NCBI GenBank assembly: GCA_021812735.1
Contig: JAKAMV010000341.1
Coordinates: 1-9,169 of the forward strand
DNA length: 9,169 nucleotides
DNA from: Chloroflexota bacterium
GTDB lineage: Bacteria > Chloroflexota > Limnocylindria > Limnocylindrales > CSP1-4
Direction: 5' to 3'
Shown here in pieces: positions 1 through 5,426 of this stretch. The notes under the pieces were generated by a model that was not told the DNA's origin, did not search any database, and was given only the letters and a program-made list of their open reading frames with translations. Made by a program: the position numbers and the translations under genes. Every line of letters begins with the position of its first letter. Position 1 is the first letter of the stretch.

Positions 1-328
1 CCACCCGCGCCGCCCACGCCGCCGCCGCCGATGCCTCGCGCACCTCCTCGATGGTCGCCCGCCCGTCGCACCAGGCGAGCGCGGTCTCGATCGCGATCCT
101 CGGCCGCTCCTCGCCCGCGGGGGCGTATCGCAGCGCCGGCCGAGCGCACTCGGCCGCGGCTCTGACCACCAGCCGGCGATCGACCCCAAGCCGCGCCGCG
201 AGCCAGAGCAGCCAGTCGCCGCGATCACACTCCCCCCACGCCCGCGCCAGCGTTCGGTCGCCGGCCCAGTAGCGTGCGGGGCCGCAGGCGTCGAGGTGCT
301 CGAGGAGCGGCTGGACGGAGGAGGTCAC
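1..328 (-). CDS. Imm-5-like putative immunity protein, 3' end outside window
   Basis: The GTG start at 328 overlaps the stop of the upstream 91-aa gene as GTGA, which decides the start and implies translational coupling. 109 residues are visible and the frame is still open at base 1. The core has RGDWLLWLAARLGVDRR (about residues 36-52), AECARPALRY (59-68), AIETALAWCDG (79-89) and ATIEEVRE, followed by an Ala-rich stretch. This pattern matches phage proteins commonly annotated as 'putative immunity protein' (Imm-5-like), whose C-termini are usually Ala-rich repeats. The biochemical role of such phage copies is unknown to me; 'immunity' is a family label, not something seen here. My hand alignment gives about 79 identities in the first 100 residues with the gene at 8803, and clear distant similarity to the gene at 843-1439. 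Confidence 0.75.
   Translation of the reverse strand, partial: MTSSVQPLLEHLDACGPARYWAGDRTLARAWGECDRGDWLLWLAARLGVDRRLVVRAAAECARPALRYAPAGEERPRIAIETALAWCDGRATIEEVREASAAAAWAARV
54..95. repeat. Left arm of terminal inverted repeat (exact 42-bp core)
   Basis: These 42 bases are the exact reverse complement of 9036-9077. They are the most conserved part of a longer imperfect inverted repeat of roughly 300 bp, made by the two Imm-5-like genes that point outward at each end of the window. The 42-bp core encodes the AIETALAWCDGRAT segment. It is probably the product of gene duplication, and it could be a substrate for homologous recombination. Confidence 0.85.
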
Positions 329-600
329 CGGAGCACCTCCACGGCCTGCTCGACCGCCGCGAGGATCTGGTTGCGCTCGATCTCCGGCCGCGTCAGCCAG
401 CCATCGATGGCGCGCTGCGCGGCGATCTCAAGGACGCAGGCAGCGCAGAGCCAGTCGCCCTCCAGGTGGACGCCATCATCCTCGACAAGGGGGCGCTCGC
501 ACGCGCCGCAGGACTCCTCGGCCTCGGGCCCCTCGGCTTCGAGCTCCCGCGCGGCTTCGTAGGACTCGTGGATGCGACGATCGGACGGCGAAAGACTCAT
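325..600 (-). CDS. Small four-cysteine (putative zinc-binding) protein, 91 aa
   Basis: ATG at 600 is preceded on the minus strand by GGGAGGA at a good distance, a strong ribosome binding site. The protein has CGAC at residues 31-34 and CAAC at 52-55, a C-x2-C-x17-C-x2-C arrangement typical of a treble-clef or zinc-ribbon metal site. An acidic N-terminal part precedes it and a C-terminal helix follows (about 68-90). Its stop overlaps the start of the next leftward gene by GTGA, so the two are likely made together. I do not recognise a named family. A DNA- or protein-binding accessory role is an inference from the metal site only. Confidence 0.75.
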   Translation of the reverse strand: MSLSPSDRRIHESYEAARELEAEGPEAEESCGACERPLVEDDGVHLEGDWLCAACVLEIAAQRAIDGWLTRPEIERNQILAAVEQAVEVLR

Positions 601-642
601 GGTGATCCTCCCAGGTGACCTACTAGACGACTCCGATGGACA

Positions 643-846
643 TCACGGCATTCTGCGGCCCGACGCGATCCAGGCAGCCATCGCGCGGCGGTTGCATCGC
701 TCCAGGGCGTCCGCAAGGCGCTCGATCTTGCTGGAGTCGCCGGCCCAGACTCGGACGTGGCACAACTGCGCCTCGCCAACCGTGATCTCGCGCGAGACCC
801 GGGGCGGAAGGTCGCCGGCGAGAGGGTCGTGGTCGGGCGGCGTCAT
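643..846 (-). CDS. Hypothetical protein, 67 aa
   Basis: The ATG at 846 overlaps the stop of the upstream Imm-5-like gene as ATGA, which picks this frame over two other minus-strand frames open in the same stretch. The protein has one Cys, no membrane segment and a mixed C-terminal helix rich in Arg and Ala (around residues 40-63). No family is recognised. Its place between the first gene of the leftward operon and the four-cysteine gene, with a 42-base gap to the latter, suggests a co-transcribed accessory gene. The frame call rests on the overlap and on context. Confidence 0.6.
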   Translation of the reverse strand: MTPPDHDPLAGDLPPRVSREITVGEAQLCHVRVWAGDSSKIERLADALERCNRRAMAAWIASGRRMP

Positions 847-1439
847 GCGAGCCTCGCAGCGGCCTCAAGGATCCAGGTGAGCGGGACCATCCCTCGGATC
901 GTGTCGGCGGACGCCGCCAGCGATGCCGCCCGCGCCCGGCGGCCTTCGCCCAGCACCTCTTGAGCGGAGCGCCAGGCTCGCACGGCGGAAACCTCCGCTC
1001 GCTCGAGCGCGGCTCCGGCCACGTACTCGACCGCTACGCCGGGGCGGGTAAGCATGAGGCGTAGCGCCTCCCGACAATGATGGCTGGCTGCGTCGTTGCC
1101 CGGGTAGGCGCCCCCGGCCTCACCGATCGCCGCGTCGGCCTCCGCGCGGGTCGCCTTCCCGTTGCGGCATGCGAGCGCGACGTTCAGGGCGTGCGCCGGC
1201 CGCCCGTCGCTGGGCGGGGCGAAGGTCAGGATGGGACGCATGCACTCGATCGTCGCCTCGATCAGACTCTCTCGGACGATCCCAACGGTCTCGGCGAAGT
1301 CGAGGAGATGGTCGCCCCGGTCGCAGCGATACCACGCCTCCTCAATCAGGATGTCGCGCACCCAGATATCGAAGGCGTCCCGCGCCGGTCGCCCGCGAAG
1401 CAACTGCGTCAGCCCCCCGATCGATCCTGCTTCGGTCAT
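843..1439 (-). CDS. Divergent Imm-5-like protein, first gene of leftward operon, 198 aa
   Basis: ATG at 1439 has GGGAGAG on the minus strand (plus coordinates 1446-1452), six bases upstream, an excellent ribosome binding site. The central block CDRGDHLLDFAETVGI, then IECMRPILTFAPP, then ALNVALACRNGKATRAEAD, lines up step by step with the Imm-5-like genes at 1-328 and 8803-9169 (CxRGDWLLWLAARLG, AECARPALRY, AIETALAWCDGRATIEEV). The Trp residues are lost and the match is weaker, so this is a diverged paralogue. Its longer C-terminal half (about residues 110-198) is Ala/Arg-rich and helical, and lacks the simple repeat seen in the other copies. It is the promoter-proximal gene of the leftward unit and faces the repressor. 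Its function is unknown. Confidence 0.7.
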   Translation of the reverse strand: MTEAGSIGGLTQLLRGRPARDAFDIWVRDILIEEAWYRCDRGDHLLDFAETVGIVRESLIEATIECMRPILTFAPPSDGRPAHALNVALACRNGKATRAEADAAIGEAGGAYPGNDAASHHCREALRLMLTRPGVAVEYVAGAALERAEVSAVRAWRSAQEVLGEGRRARAASLAASADTIRGMVPLTWILEAAARLA

Positions 1440-1459
1440 GGCTCACTCTCCCGCCGACA

Positions 1460-1488
1460 CCTATGGCACGCGCGCCACGGGGTGTCAA
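1460..1488 (-). promoter_or_regulatory. Leftward promoter of the Imm-5-like operon
   Basis: Read on the minus strand, a perfect TTGACA (plus 1483-1488) is followed after 17 bases by CATAGG (plus 1460-1465), a moderate -10. The expected start of transcription near 1453 leaves a leader of about 14 bases that begins almost at the ribosome binding site of the gene starting at 1439. The sequence match is direct; activity is inferred. Confidence 0.6.
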
Positions 1489-1497
1489 GCCCATGAG

Positions 1498-1516
1498 CGA
1501 TCGGACCGGCCGATCG
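1498..1516. promoter_or_regulatory. Palindromic candidate operator between divergent promoters
   Basis: A perfect 7-bp inverted repeat, CGATCGG and CCGATCG, is separated by 5 bases. It lies 9 bp from the leftward -35 and 10 bp from the rightward -35, so it is almost exactly centred between the two promoters. A dimeric Xre-type repressor, such as the one encoded at 1562, is the obvious candidate ligand. CGATCG-type words are common in this high-GC sequence, so chance cannot be excluded. Confidence 0.45.
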
Positions 1517-1526
1517 GGGCGGGTTG

Positions 1527-1555
1527 TTGACAGCGCGCGCGGCGAGTGGTAGGAC
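1527..1555 (+). promoter_or_regulatory. Rightward promoter of the repressor and early operon
   Basis: A perfect TTGACA (1527-1532) is followed after 17 bases by TAGGAC (1550-1555), preceded by GTGG. Transcription would start about 6-7 bases later, at or next to the ATG at 1562, giving a leaderless or nearly leaderless mRNA. The only Shine-Dalgarno-like bases (AGGA, 1551-1554) lie inside the -10. The GTGGTAG context recurs in the promoter at 7669-7696. Confidence 0.6.
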
Positions 1556-1561
1556 GAACAC

Positions 1562-1801
1562 ATGCCCACGAAAAAGAAGACGCTCTCCCTCGGCGATCGG
1601 GTCCGCGCCCTCCGCGAGGCCGGTGGCCTGACCCAGTCCGTCGTCGCAGCTCGCGCCGGATACCAGCGCGAGGATCTGTCGCGGCTGGAGACCGGCTCGC
1701 GGGCCCAGAACCCGACGCTCCGACGAGTGCTGGCGCTGGCCGCCGCCCTCGGGGTCTCAGCGAGCGAGCTTCTCGAGGGGGTCGGACCGCGGGGGAGGTA
1801 G
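1562..1801 (+). CDS. Xre-family helix-turn-helix repressor, 79 aa
   Basis: A single-domain HTH_3 (Cro/CI type) DNA-binding protein. The helix-turn-helix spans about residues 24-45: TQSVVAARAG for the scaffold and turn, then YQREDLSRLETG for the recognition helix, followed by PTLRRVLALAAALGVSASELL, the usual end of this fold. There is no peptidase or C-terminal oligomerisation domain as in long CI repressors, so it resembles short Cro-like or accessory regulators. It begins with a Lys-rich MPTKKK. It sits beside the divergent promoters and a palindrome, so autoregulation and control of the leftward operon are likely. Its transcript may be leaderless, recalling lambda cI from PRM. Whether it acts as the lysogenic repressor or as a Cro equivalent cannot be told from sequence. 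Confidence 0.88.
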   Translation: MPTKKKTLSLGDRVRALREAGGLTQSVVAARAGYQREDLSRLETGSRAQNPTLRRVLALAAALGVSASELLEGVGPRGR

Positions 1802-1803
1802 CC

Positions 1804-2019
1804 GTGCGGGCCTGCCCAACCTGCGGCCGCGCCGATCGTCGCGGCACCCAGGCCGCCGCGGGCCTGGAGCGGCGCCGGATCTGCTGGGCCTGTCGAGCGC
1901 CGTTCGTCCAGCGCGGCCCGGGCCGCCCGCGCCTGACCTGCGATTCGCCGCGCTGTCTCCGCGCGCGAGCCCGTTACCGGCGCGCTGGCGGCGCAACCCT
2001 TGATCGAACGGAGGACTGA
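1804..2019 (+). CDS. Small six-cysteine zinc-finger-like protein, 71 aa
   Basis: The frame is open from further upstream, but GTG at 1804 has GGGGGAGG (1791-1798) at ideal spacing, overlapping the end of the repressor gene; this start gives the protein beginning MRACPTCGRA. Cysteines are at residues 4, 7, 27, 30, 46 and 51. The block CWACRAPFVQRGPGRPRLTC (27-46) followed by C51 and RARARYRR resembles the C-x2-C-x15-C-x4-C zinc-binding modules ending in an Arg-rich tail that occur in many small actinobacterial and phage proteins. The basic tail suggests nucleic-acid binding. It is transcribed just after the repressor, so it may be a second regulator or an accessory replication factor; this is inference. 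Its stop overlaps the next start as TGATG. Confidence 0.7.
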   Translation: MRACPTCGRADRRGTQAAAGLERRRICWACRAPFVQRGPGRPRLTCDSPRCLRARARYRRAGGATLDRTED

Positions 2020-2264
2020 TGGCCATCTCGCCCCGATGGAAGGTCGCGCACACTCTCAGGGTGCTCTCGATGCAGATCGGCTCCGACTGCCCCGACGTCC
2101 TGCGCGACGCACTTAGGCAGACCGACATCCTCCGCGTCGCCCTCGAAGACCTCCTGCGCGAGCGCGAGGCGGTCGCCGGTCTCGGTCGCGGGACCGCGCG
2201 GCTCGACGACCCCACGCAGCCCGACGCGCACCCTCTGCCGCCGCCCTGCCCCGAGGACCCGTGA
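2019..2264 (+). CDS. Hypothetical protein, 81 aa
   Basis: ATG at 2019 overlaps the preceding stop (TGATG), with GGAGG just upstream at 2010-2014. The first 55 residues look helical (MAISPRWKVAHTLRV, then VLRDALRQTDILRVALEDLLRERE). The tail is Pro/Asp-rich and probably disordered. It overlaps the replication initiator by GTGA, so it is part of the replication module by position. No family is recognised. Confidence 0.65.
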   Translation: MAISPRWKVAHTLRVLSMQIGSDCPDVLRDALRQTDILRVALEDLLREREAVAGLGRGTARLDDPTQPDAHPLPPPCPEDP

Positions 2265-3175
2265 CCTGGGACGACGAGCGGTACGTGCGCCTCTACACCA
2301 GGGACACCCCGGAGTGGCTGTGCCTGTCGTTCCTGGCGCAAGGGCTGTTCTGTTTGCTGCTTCGCAAGGTCGATCGTGCCGGCGTCCTGCCCCTGGGGCG
2401 CCTAGGCAAGCGGGGCGCCGTGGTCGCGATCGGCCACCCGGGCGAGTGGTCGCGCCTCGAGCCCGCGCTCGATGAGCTCCTGGCCGACGGGTGCGTGAAG
2501 ATCGAGGGCGAGACCCTCGTCGTGCCCAATTTTCTGGAGGCGCAGGAGGCTCAGGCGAGCGACCGGGCGCGGTCGAGGAAGGCTCGCGAGCGGCGTCGTG
2601 ACCTCGCCCGCTTGGGGGAGCGCGGGGAAGCCGCCAACGCCCCCTCAACCCATTCCGGGGTCCCGTCACACGGCGTGACGGAGGATACCGAAAAACATGA
2701 CACGCGTGACGGTAGCGTCACGCGGCGTGACGCACCAGTCACGAACCGTGACCAAACCGTCACGCCTAGCCTAGCCGTACCGTGCCATGCCGAACCAAAC
2801 ACACACAGAAGCGTGCGCGCAGACCCGTCTCCGCGCGAGACTGGGGCCGCTGCGAGGCTCGAGATCCTCGGGGCCGCCGAGACCTACGCGCTCCGCTACC
2901 CGGCCACAGCGGCCCTCCTGGAGGCCCTACGCGCCATCGGGGTGACAGGGGCCTGGTCCCGGGATGCAGTCGCCCGGGGCGCCGTCGAGGCAGCCATCGG
3001 GGACCAGTCTCCGGCCGAGGTCGCCGCCCGGGTCGCCGCCGGGATCCGCGCGACCGCGAAACCCTGGCTCGGGATGCACCTGAACGCCATCCGCGGGACC
3101 GCCCGAGCCGGGGCGCGCACCCCAACCGTCCCCTCGGGCCAGTACGACGATCCGGGCAACGCCGGGATCCTGTGA
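2261..3175 (+). CDS. Phage replication initiator (lambda O-like / replisome organiser), 304 aa, contains origin-like repeats
   Basis: GTG at 2261 overlaps the previous stop as GTGA. Residues 5-95 read as the winged-helix N-terminal domain of phage initiator/replisome-organiser proteins: RYVRLYTRDTPEWLCLSFLAQGLFCLLL, a basic loop LGRLGKRG, then LEPALDELLADGCVKIEGETLVVPNF as the final helix and wing. A very basic stretch (about 100-122, RARSRKARERRRD) and a polar linker (125-190) follow, then an Ala-rich helical C-terminal domain (about 195-280). The linker repeats VTRRDAP, VTNRDQT, VTPSLAV with a 7-residue period because the DNA beneath it is an iteron array (2665-2763). A DnaC-type ATPase gene follows 13 bases later, the same order as lambda O and P. 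Initiator identity is inferred from domain look, internal repeats and neighbour. Confidence 0.75.
   Translation: MTWDDERYVRLYTRDTPEWLCLSFLAQGLFCLLLRKVDRAGVLPLGRLGKRGAVVAIGHPGEWSRLEPALDELLADGCVKIEGETLVVPNFLEAQEAQASDRARSRKARERRRDLARLGERGEAANAPSTHSGVPSHGVTEDTEKHDTRDGSVTRRDAPVTNRDQTVTPSLAVPCHAEPNTHRSVRADPSPRETGAAARLEILGAAETYALRYPATAALLEALRAIGVTGAWSRDAVARGAVEAAIGDQSPAEVAARVAAGIRATAKPWLGMHLNAIRGTARAGARTPTVPSGQYDDPGNAGIL
2665..2763. other. Candidate replication origin: phased GTCAC/GTGAC iteron array inside the initiator gene
   Basis: Three perfect dyads GTCAC-N5-GTGAC lie at 2665-2679, 2717-2731 and 2738-2752, with single half-sites GTGAC at 2706-2710 and GTCAC at 2759-2763. The half-sites starting at 2706, 2717, 2727, 2738, 2748 and 2759 alternate in orientation with steps of 11, 10, 11, 10, 11 bases, so all face the same side of the helix. 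The unit is also a 21-bp direct repeat (2717, 2738, and a partial copy at 2759). An A-rich patch lies at 2687-2702, and another at 2791-2811 that has no T; these are candidate melting regions. In lambda and relatives the origin lies within the initiator gene, as here. Confidence 0.65.
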
Positions 3176-3188
3176 GGGGAGAGAAGCC

Positions 3189-3845
3189 ATGCGCACCATC
3201 GCTGAGATCGTGTCGTCCGCCCGGGCCATCGGGGAGACGCCGGAGTACCAAGAGCACGCCGCCCGACTGCGCGAACTGCACGCCGCCGCGCTCGAGCGGG
3301 ACCGCGAGCGCGACTTCGCCGATCGGTGCCGGCGCGCCCACATTCCCCGGAGGCTCCTGCCGCTCCTCCGGGAGCCGCTCGAGACTCCCGCGCTGGTCGC
3401 CGTCCGGGACTGGCTGGGCACGCCGGCGGCCCATTGGTGCCTGGTGAGCTACGGGGATCGTGGGACCGGCAAGACCTTCGCCGCCGCCTGGGGCGCGTGG
3501 GTGACGCGCGGGCTCTACTCCGACGCCCAGGAGCTCGTCGCGCTCTCGACGTTCGACGCGTCGGCCTGGTCGGACCTCGCGACGGCGCCCTATCTCGCGA
3601 TCGATGAGTGGGGCTGCGAGCGAGGCAACGCCTCGTCGGACGCGGCGATCTACGCCCTGCTGGACCGCCGCTACCGCGACGGCCGCCGGACCCTGATCGC
3701 GACTAACCTCGGCCCCAAGGAGTTCGCTGCCGCGCTCCCGGAGGCGTACCGCGACAGGCTCCTCGATCGGATCCGGCCAGCGTCCGGGTCGGCTGCGGCG
3801 CCTGCCCTCGGCGCCTCTCTTCGTCGGTCACCGGGGACGCCATGA
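3189..3845 (+). CDS. DnaC-like AAA+ helicase-loader ATPase, 218 aa
   Basis: ATG at 3189 follows GGGGAGAG. The Walker A motif is GDRGTGKT (residues 89-96), Walker B is YLAIDEW (135-141), and sensor I is TLIATN (168-173). The segment AYRDRLLDRIR (187-197) fits the arginine-finger region of DnaC/IstB-type ATPases. The N-terminal 85 residues are charged and helical, and would hold the helicase-contact region. Proteins of this kind open the replicative DnaB-type helicase ring and place it on melted origin DNA. The gene directly follows the initiator, equivalent to lambda P in position though unrelated to P in fold. IstB-type transposition helpers share these motifs, but no transposase is present and the context favours a replication role. 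It overlaps the next gene by ATGA. Confidence 0.88.
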   Translation: MRTIAEIVSSARAIGETPEYQEHAARLRELHAAALERDRERDFADRCRRAHIPRRLLPLLREPLETPALVAVRDWLGTPAAHWCLVSYGDRGTGKTFAAAWGAWVTRGLYSDAQELVALSTFDASAWSDLATAPYLAIDEWGCERGNASSDAAIYALLDRRYRDGRRTLIATNLGPKEFAAALPEAYRDRLLDRIRPASGSAAAPALGASLRRSPGTP

Positions 3846-4183
3846 GCCCCGAGACCCCGGACCAGCTCAGTCTGCTCGAGTGGCGCCCGCCGGTCCCGGC
3901 GCCCGACGCAGGCGAGCAATCGAAGCAGATCGCCAGGGTCGAGAGCGAGATCGGGCTCTGCGTCCTCGACTGGTGCCGCGCCCGCCTCGGCCTCGGCGCG
4001 CCACGGTTCCACGGCTCCGACCTGGCCGAGCACGTCAAGCGATCTTTCGGTGGCTCACCGGACTCGGCGTCGCGTATCCTGCGTCGGCTTCGCGGTGGCG
4101 GGCACATCGCCTACCGGGTGATCAAGCGCAGCGCGTCGCTCTACGAGCTGGATCGCGTGGGGCCGAGCAAGGAGGCGCGGTGA
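3842..4183 (+). CDS. Winged-helix-like protein with N-terminal QLSLL motif, 113 aa
   Basis: ATG at 3842 overlaps the loader stop (ATGA). Residues 28-105 form a predicted winged helix: helix IARVESEIGLCVLDWCRARL, then FHGSDLAEHVKRSFGGSPDSASRILRRLR as the helix-turn-helix, then GGHIAYRVIKRSASLYEL as the wing strands. The N-terminus has DQLSLLEW (7-14), similar to the QL(S/D)LF peptide by which proteins bind the bacterial DNA sliding clamp. Small proteins of this design are frequent in phage replication clusters. A DNA-binding replication accessory that touches the clamp is plausible but unproven. The end overlaps the next gene as TGATG. Confidence 0.65.
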   Translation: MSPETPDQLSLLEWRPPVPAPDAGEQSKQIARVESEIGLCVLDWCRARLGLGAPRFHGSDLAEHVKRSFGGSPDSASRILRRLRGGGHIAYRVIKRSASLYELDRVGPSKEAR

Positions 4184-4359
4184 TGCAGCACGACGACGCC
4201 ATGGCGCGACTCCGTGCCGCGCTCGACCGGATCCGGGCGAGGGCCCACCATCAGCCAATCCCGGACGCTCACTCGCCGGCTCTCCCGGCGCCGACGACCA
4301 CAAACCCGCCGCCGCGGCCCTGGTGCGAGACCGACCGTGAGCCCGGGGAGGAGGGATGA
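4183..4359 (+). CDS. Hypothetical protein, 58 aa
   Basis: ATG at 4183 shares a base with the preceding stop (TGATG), with GGAGG at 4171-4175 upstream. A basic N-terminal helix (MARLRAALDRIRARAHH) is followed by a Pro/Thr-rich, probably disordered tail. It overlaps the next gene by ATGA. No family is recognised; the call rests on coupling at both ends. Confidence 0.55.
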   Translation: MQHDDAMARLRAALDRIRARAHHQPIPDAHSPALPAPTTTNPPPRPWCETDREPGEEG

Positions 4360-4616
4360 TCGACCCCAACCGGCTGGCCCGCCAGCGCGTGGCGGTCGAA
4401 CTCCGCGACGTCCCCAAGGGGCCCACGGTTCGCGCGCGCTGCGTCTCGTGTGGCGGCTTCGTTCAGCGACGCGTGCGCCGATGCCCGTCCTGTGTGCGCG
4501 CGCTCTCGCCGGCCGGGCTGCGCCACGCGACGCTGCCCGAGCTGCTGGAGTTGCACCGCGCGCTTGAAGTCGAGATCGCGCGCCGAGTGACGGCGCGGAC
4601 GAAGAGGGCCGGATGA
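4356..4616 (+). CDS. Small four-cysteine zinc-ribbon protein, 86 aa
   Basis: ATG at 4356 overlaps the previous stop (ATGA), with GGGGAGGAGGG just upstream. CVSC (residues 29-32) and CPSC (43-46) form a C-x2-C-x10-C-x2-C zinc ribbon set in basic residues, followed by an amphipathic helix (LPELLELHRALEVEIARRV, 60-78) that could mediate oligomerisation. It is coupled to rusA by a 4-base overlap, which suggests a DNA-processing accessory role; that is inference. No exact family is recognised. Confidence 0.68.
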   Translation: MIDPNRLARQRVAVELRDVPKGPTVRARCVSCGGFVQRRVRRCPSCVRALSPAGLRHATLPELLELHRALEVEIARRVTARTKRAG

Positions 4617-4993
4617 GCGGCCCCATCACCATCGTCGTCCCGGGGCGCCCGGTTCCGAAGGGTCGGCCGCGCTTCAGCGGCCGCGGCCGCAGGCCGCACA
4701 CGCCCCCCAAGACCGCCGCCGCCGAGCGCAAGATCGCGCTCATCGCGCGCATCGCGGGCGCACGGCCGATCAATGGCCCCGTCAGCGTCCGCGCCATCTT
4801 CATCTTCGCGGACCGCCGCACCCGCGGCGACGTGGACAACCTCTCGAAGCTGGCGCTCGACGCGCTCAACGGCATCGCCTTCAAGGACGACCGCCAGGTG
4901 GTGCGCCTCTACGCGACGATCGCCGAGGGGCCCAAGCCGTTTACCGCCATCACCATCACCCCCGTCACCAAGGAGACCCCATGGGCGACCTGA
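4613..4993 (+). CDS. rusA: RusA-family Holliday-junction resolvase, 126 aa
   Basis: This is a Mg2+-dependent endonuclease that cuts four-way DNA junctions symmetrically, and is common in lambdoid and other phages. The N-terminal strand and basic loop ITIVVPGRPVPKGRPRF are typical. The active-site block is RGDVDNLSKLALDALNG (71-87) followed by FKDDRQVV (90-97). D73, D75 and D92 or D93 correspond to the three catalytic aspartates of E. coli RusA (D70, D72, D91), and K79 fits the conserved lysine. The length is normal (RusA is about 120 aa). The start at 4613 is set by the ATGA overlap. The tail runs 13 bases into the next gene. In this operon it probably resolves replication or recombination intermediates before packaging. 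Confidence 0.95.
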   Translation: MSGPITIVVPGRPVPKGRPRFSGRGRRPHTPPKTAAAERKIALIARIAGARPINGPVSVRAIFIFADRRTRGDVDNLSKLALDALNGIAFKDDRQVVRLYATIAEGPKPFTAITITPVTKETPWAT

Positions 4994-5211
4994 TCCCTGT
5001 GCTGCTCGCGTTCCTCGTCTCCCTCGGCGCCGGAGTCTGGCTCCTCGCGTCCATCCGGCGCGCGCTGGCCGAGGACGAGGCCGACCGCTACCTCCGCGAG
5101 AGCGACTACGACCCGACCATCTGGGCCAAGCGCGAGTTCCCGACGCGCTCACGCGAGACGCTGCCCGAGAGCAAGGTCATCAGGTCGATTCCGTGGAGGG
5201 GGCGCAAGTGA
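4981..5211 (+). CDS. Small single-span membrane protein, 76 aa
   Basis: ATG at 4981 lies inside the end of rusA, with AAGGAGA (4970-4976) at good spacing. Residues 4-25 (LIPVLLAFLVSLGAGVWLLASI) form one hydrophobic span, followed by an Arg/Asp/Glu-rich cytoplasmic-looking tail, so an inner-membrane protein with N-terminal anchor is likely. No family is recognised. Its stop overlaps the next start as GTGA. Confidence 0.65.
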   Translation: MGDLIPVLLAFLVSLGAGVWLLASIRRALAEDEADRYLRESDYDPTIWAKREFPTRSRETLPESKVIRSIPWRGRK

Positions 5212-5426
5212 CCGCCCTCATCGACACCCTCGGCGAGGCCCTGCCGCGCGAGATGGCCCGCGTCCGCGACGAGGCGCTCCCGCAGTACCTGGCGATCGGA
5301 GCGCCTGGTGCCATCGCCGCCGCCCTGATGCGCCGCGACCTAGACTACGCCGCGCAGGCGCTCGCGGAGAGCGACGTCATGGCGATGATTGTTGCCTACA
5401 AGGAGCTCAAAGGGTGGACGTCGTGA
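5208..5426 (+). CDS. Hypothetical protein, first of a tandem paralogue pair, 72 aa
   Basis: GTG at 5208 overlaps the upstream stop (GTGA) and has GGAGGGGG at 5195-5202. The body REMARVRDEALPQY, then GAPGAIAAALMRRDLDYAAQALAESDVMAMIVAYKELKGW, aligns without large gaps with the following gene at 5423. The protein is all-helical and acidic, with no Cys. Function is unknown. The duplication, with both copies kept intact and coupled, suggests a heteromer or a dosage role; that is inference. Confidence 0.65.
   Translation: MTALIDTLGEALPREMARVRDEALPQYLAIGAPGAIAAALMRRDLDYAAQALAESDVMAMIVAYKELKGWTS

Noticed and set aside
597..868. Alternative minus-strand frames at 597-779 and 623-868
   Set aside because: They are Arg/Ala/Pro-rich shadows; the 643-846 frame has the ATGA overlap with its upstream gene.
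1546..1803. Upstream extension of the 71-aa cysteine protein across the repressor gene
   Set aside because: The extension is Arg/Pro-rich shadow sequence of the repressor. GTG 1804 has a strong ribosome binding site and the expected position.
2665..2763. CRISPR-like reading of the spaced repeats
   Set aside because: Repeat units are 5-15 bp, inverted, helically phased and lie inside a coding frame; there are no repeat-spacer units or cas genes.
3189..3845. IstB-type transposition helper and hence an insertion sequence
   Set aside because: Motifs are shared with IstB, but there is no transposase gene or terminal repeat nearby, and the gene follows an initiator with an origin-like array.
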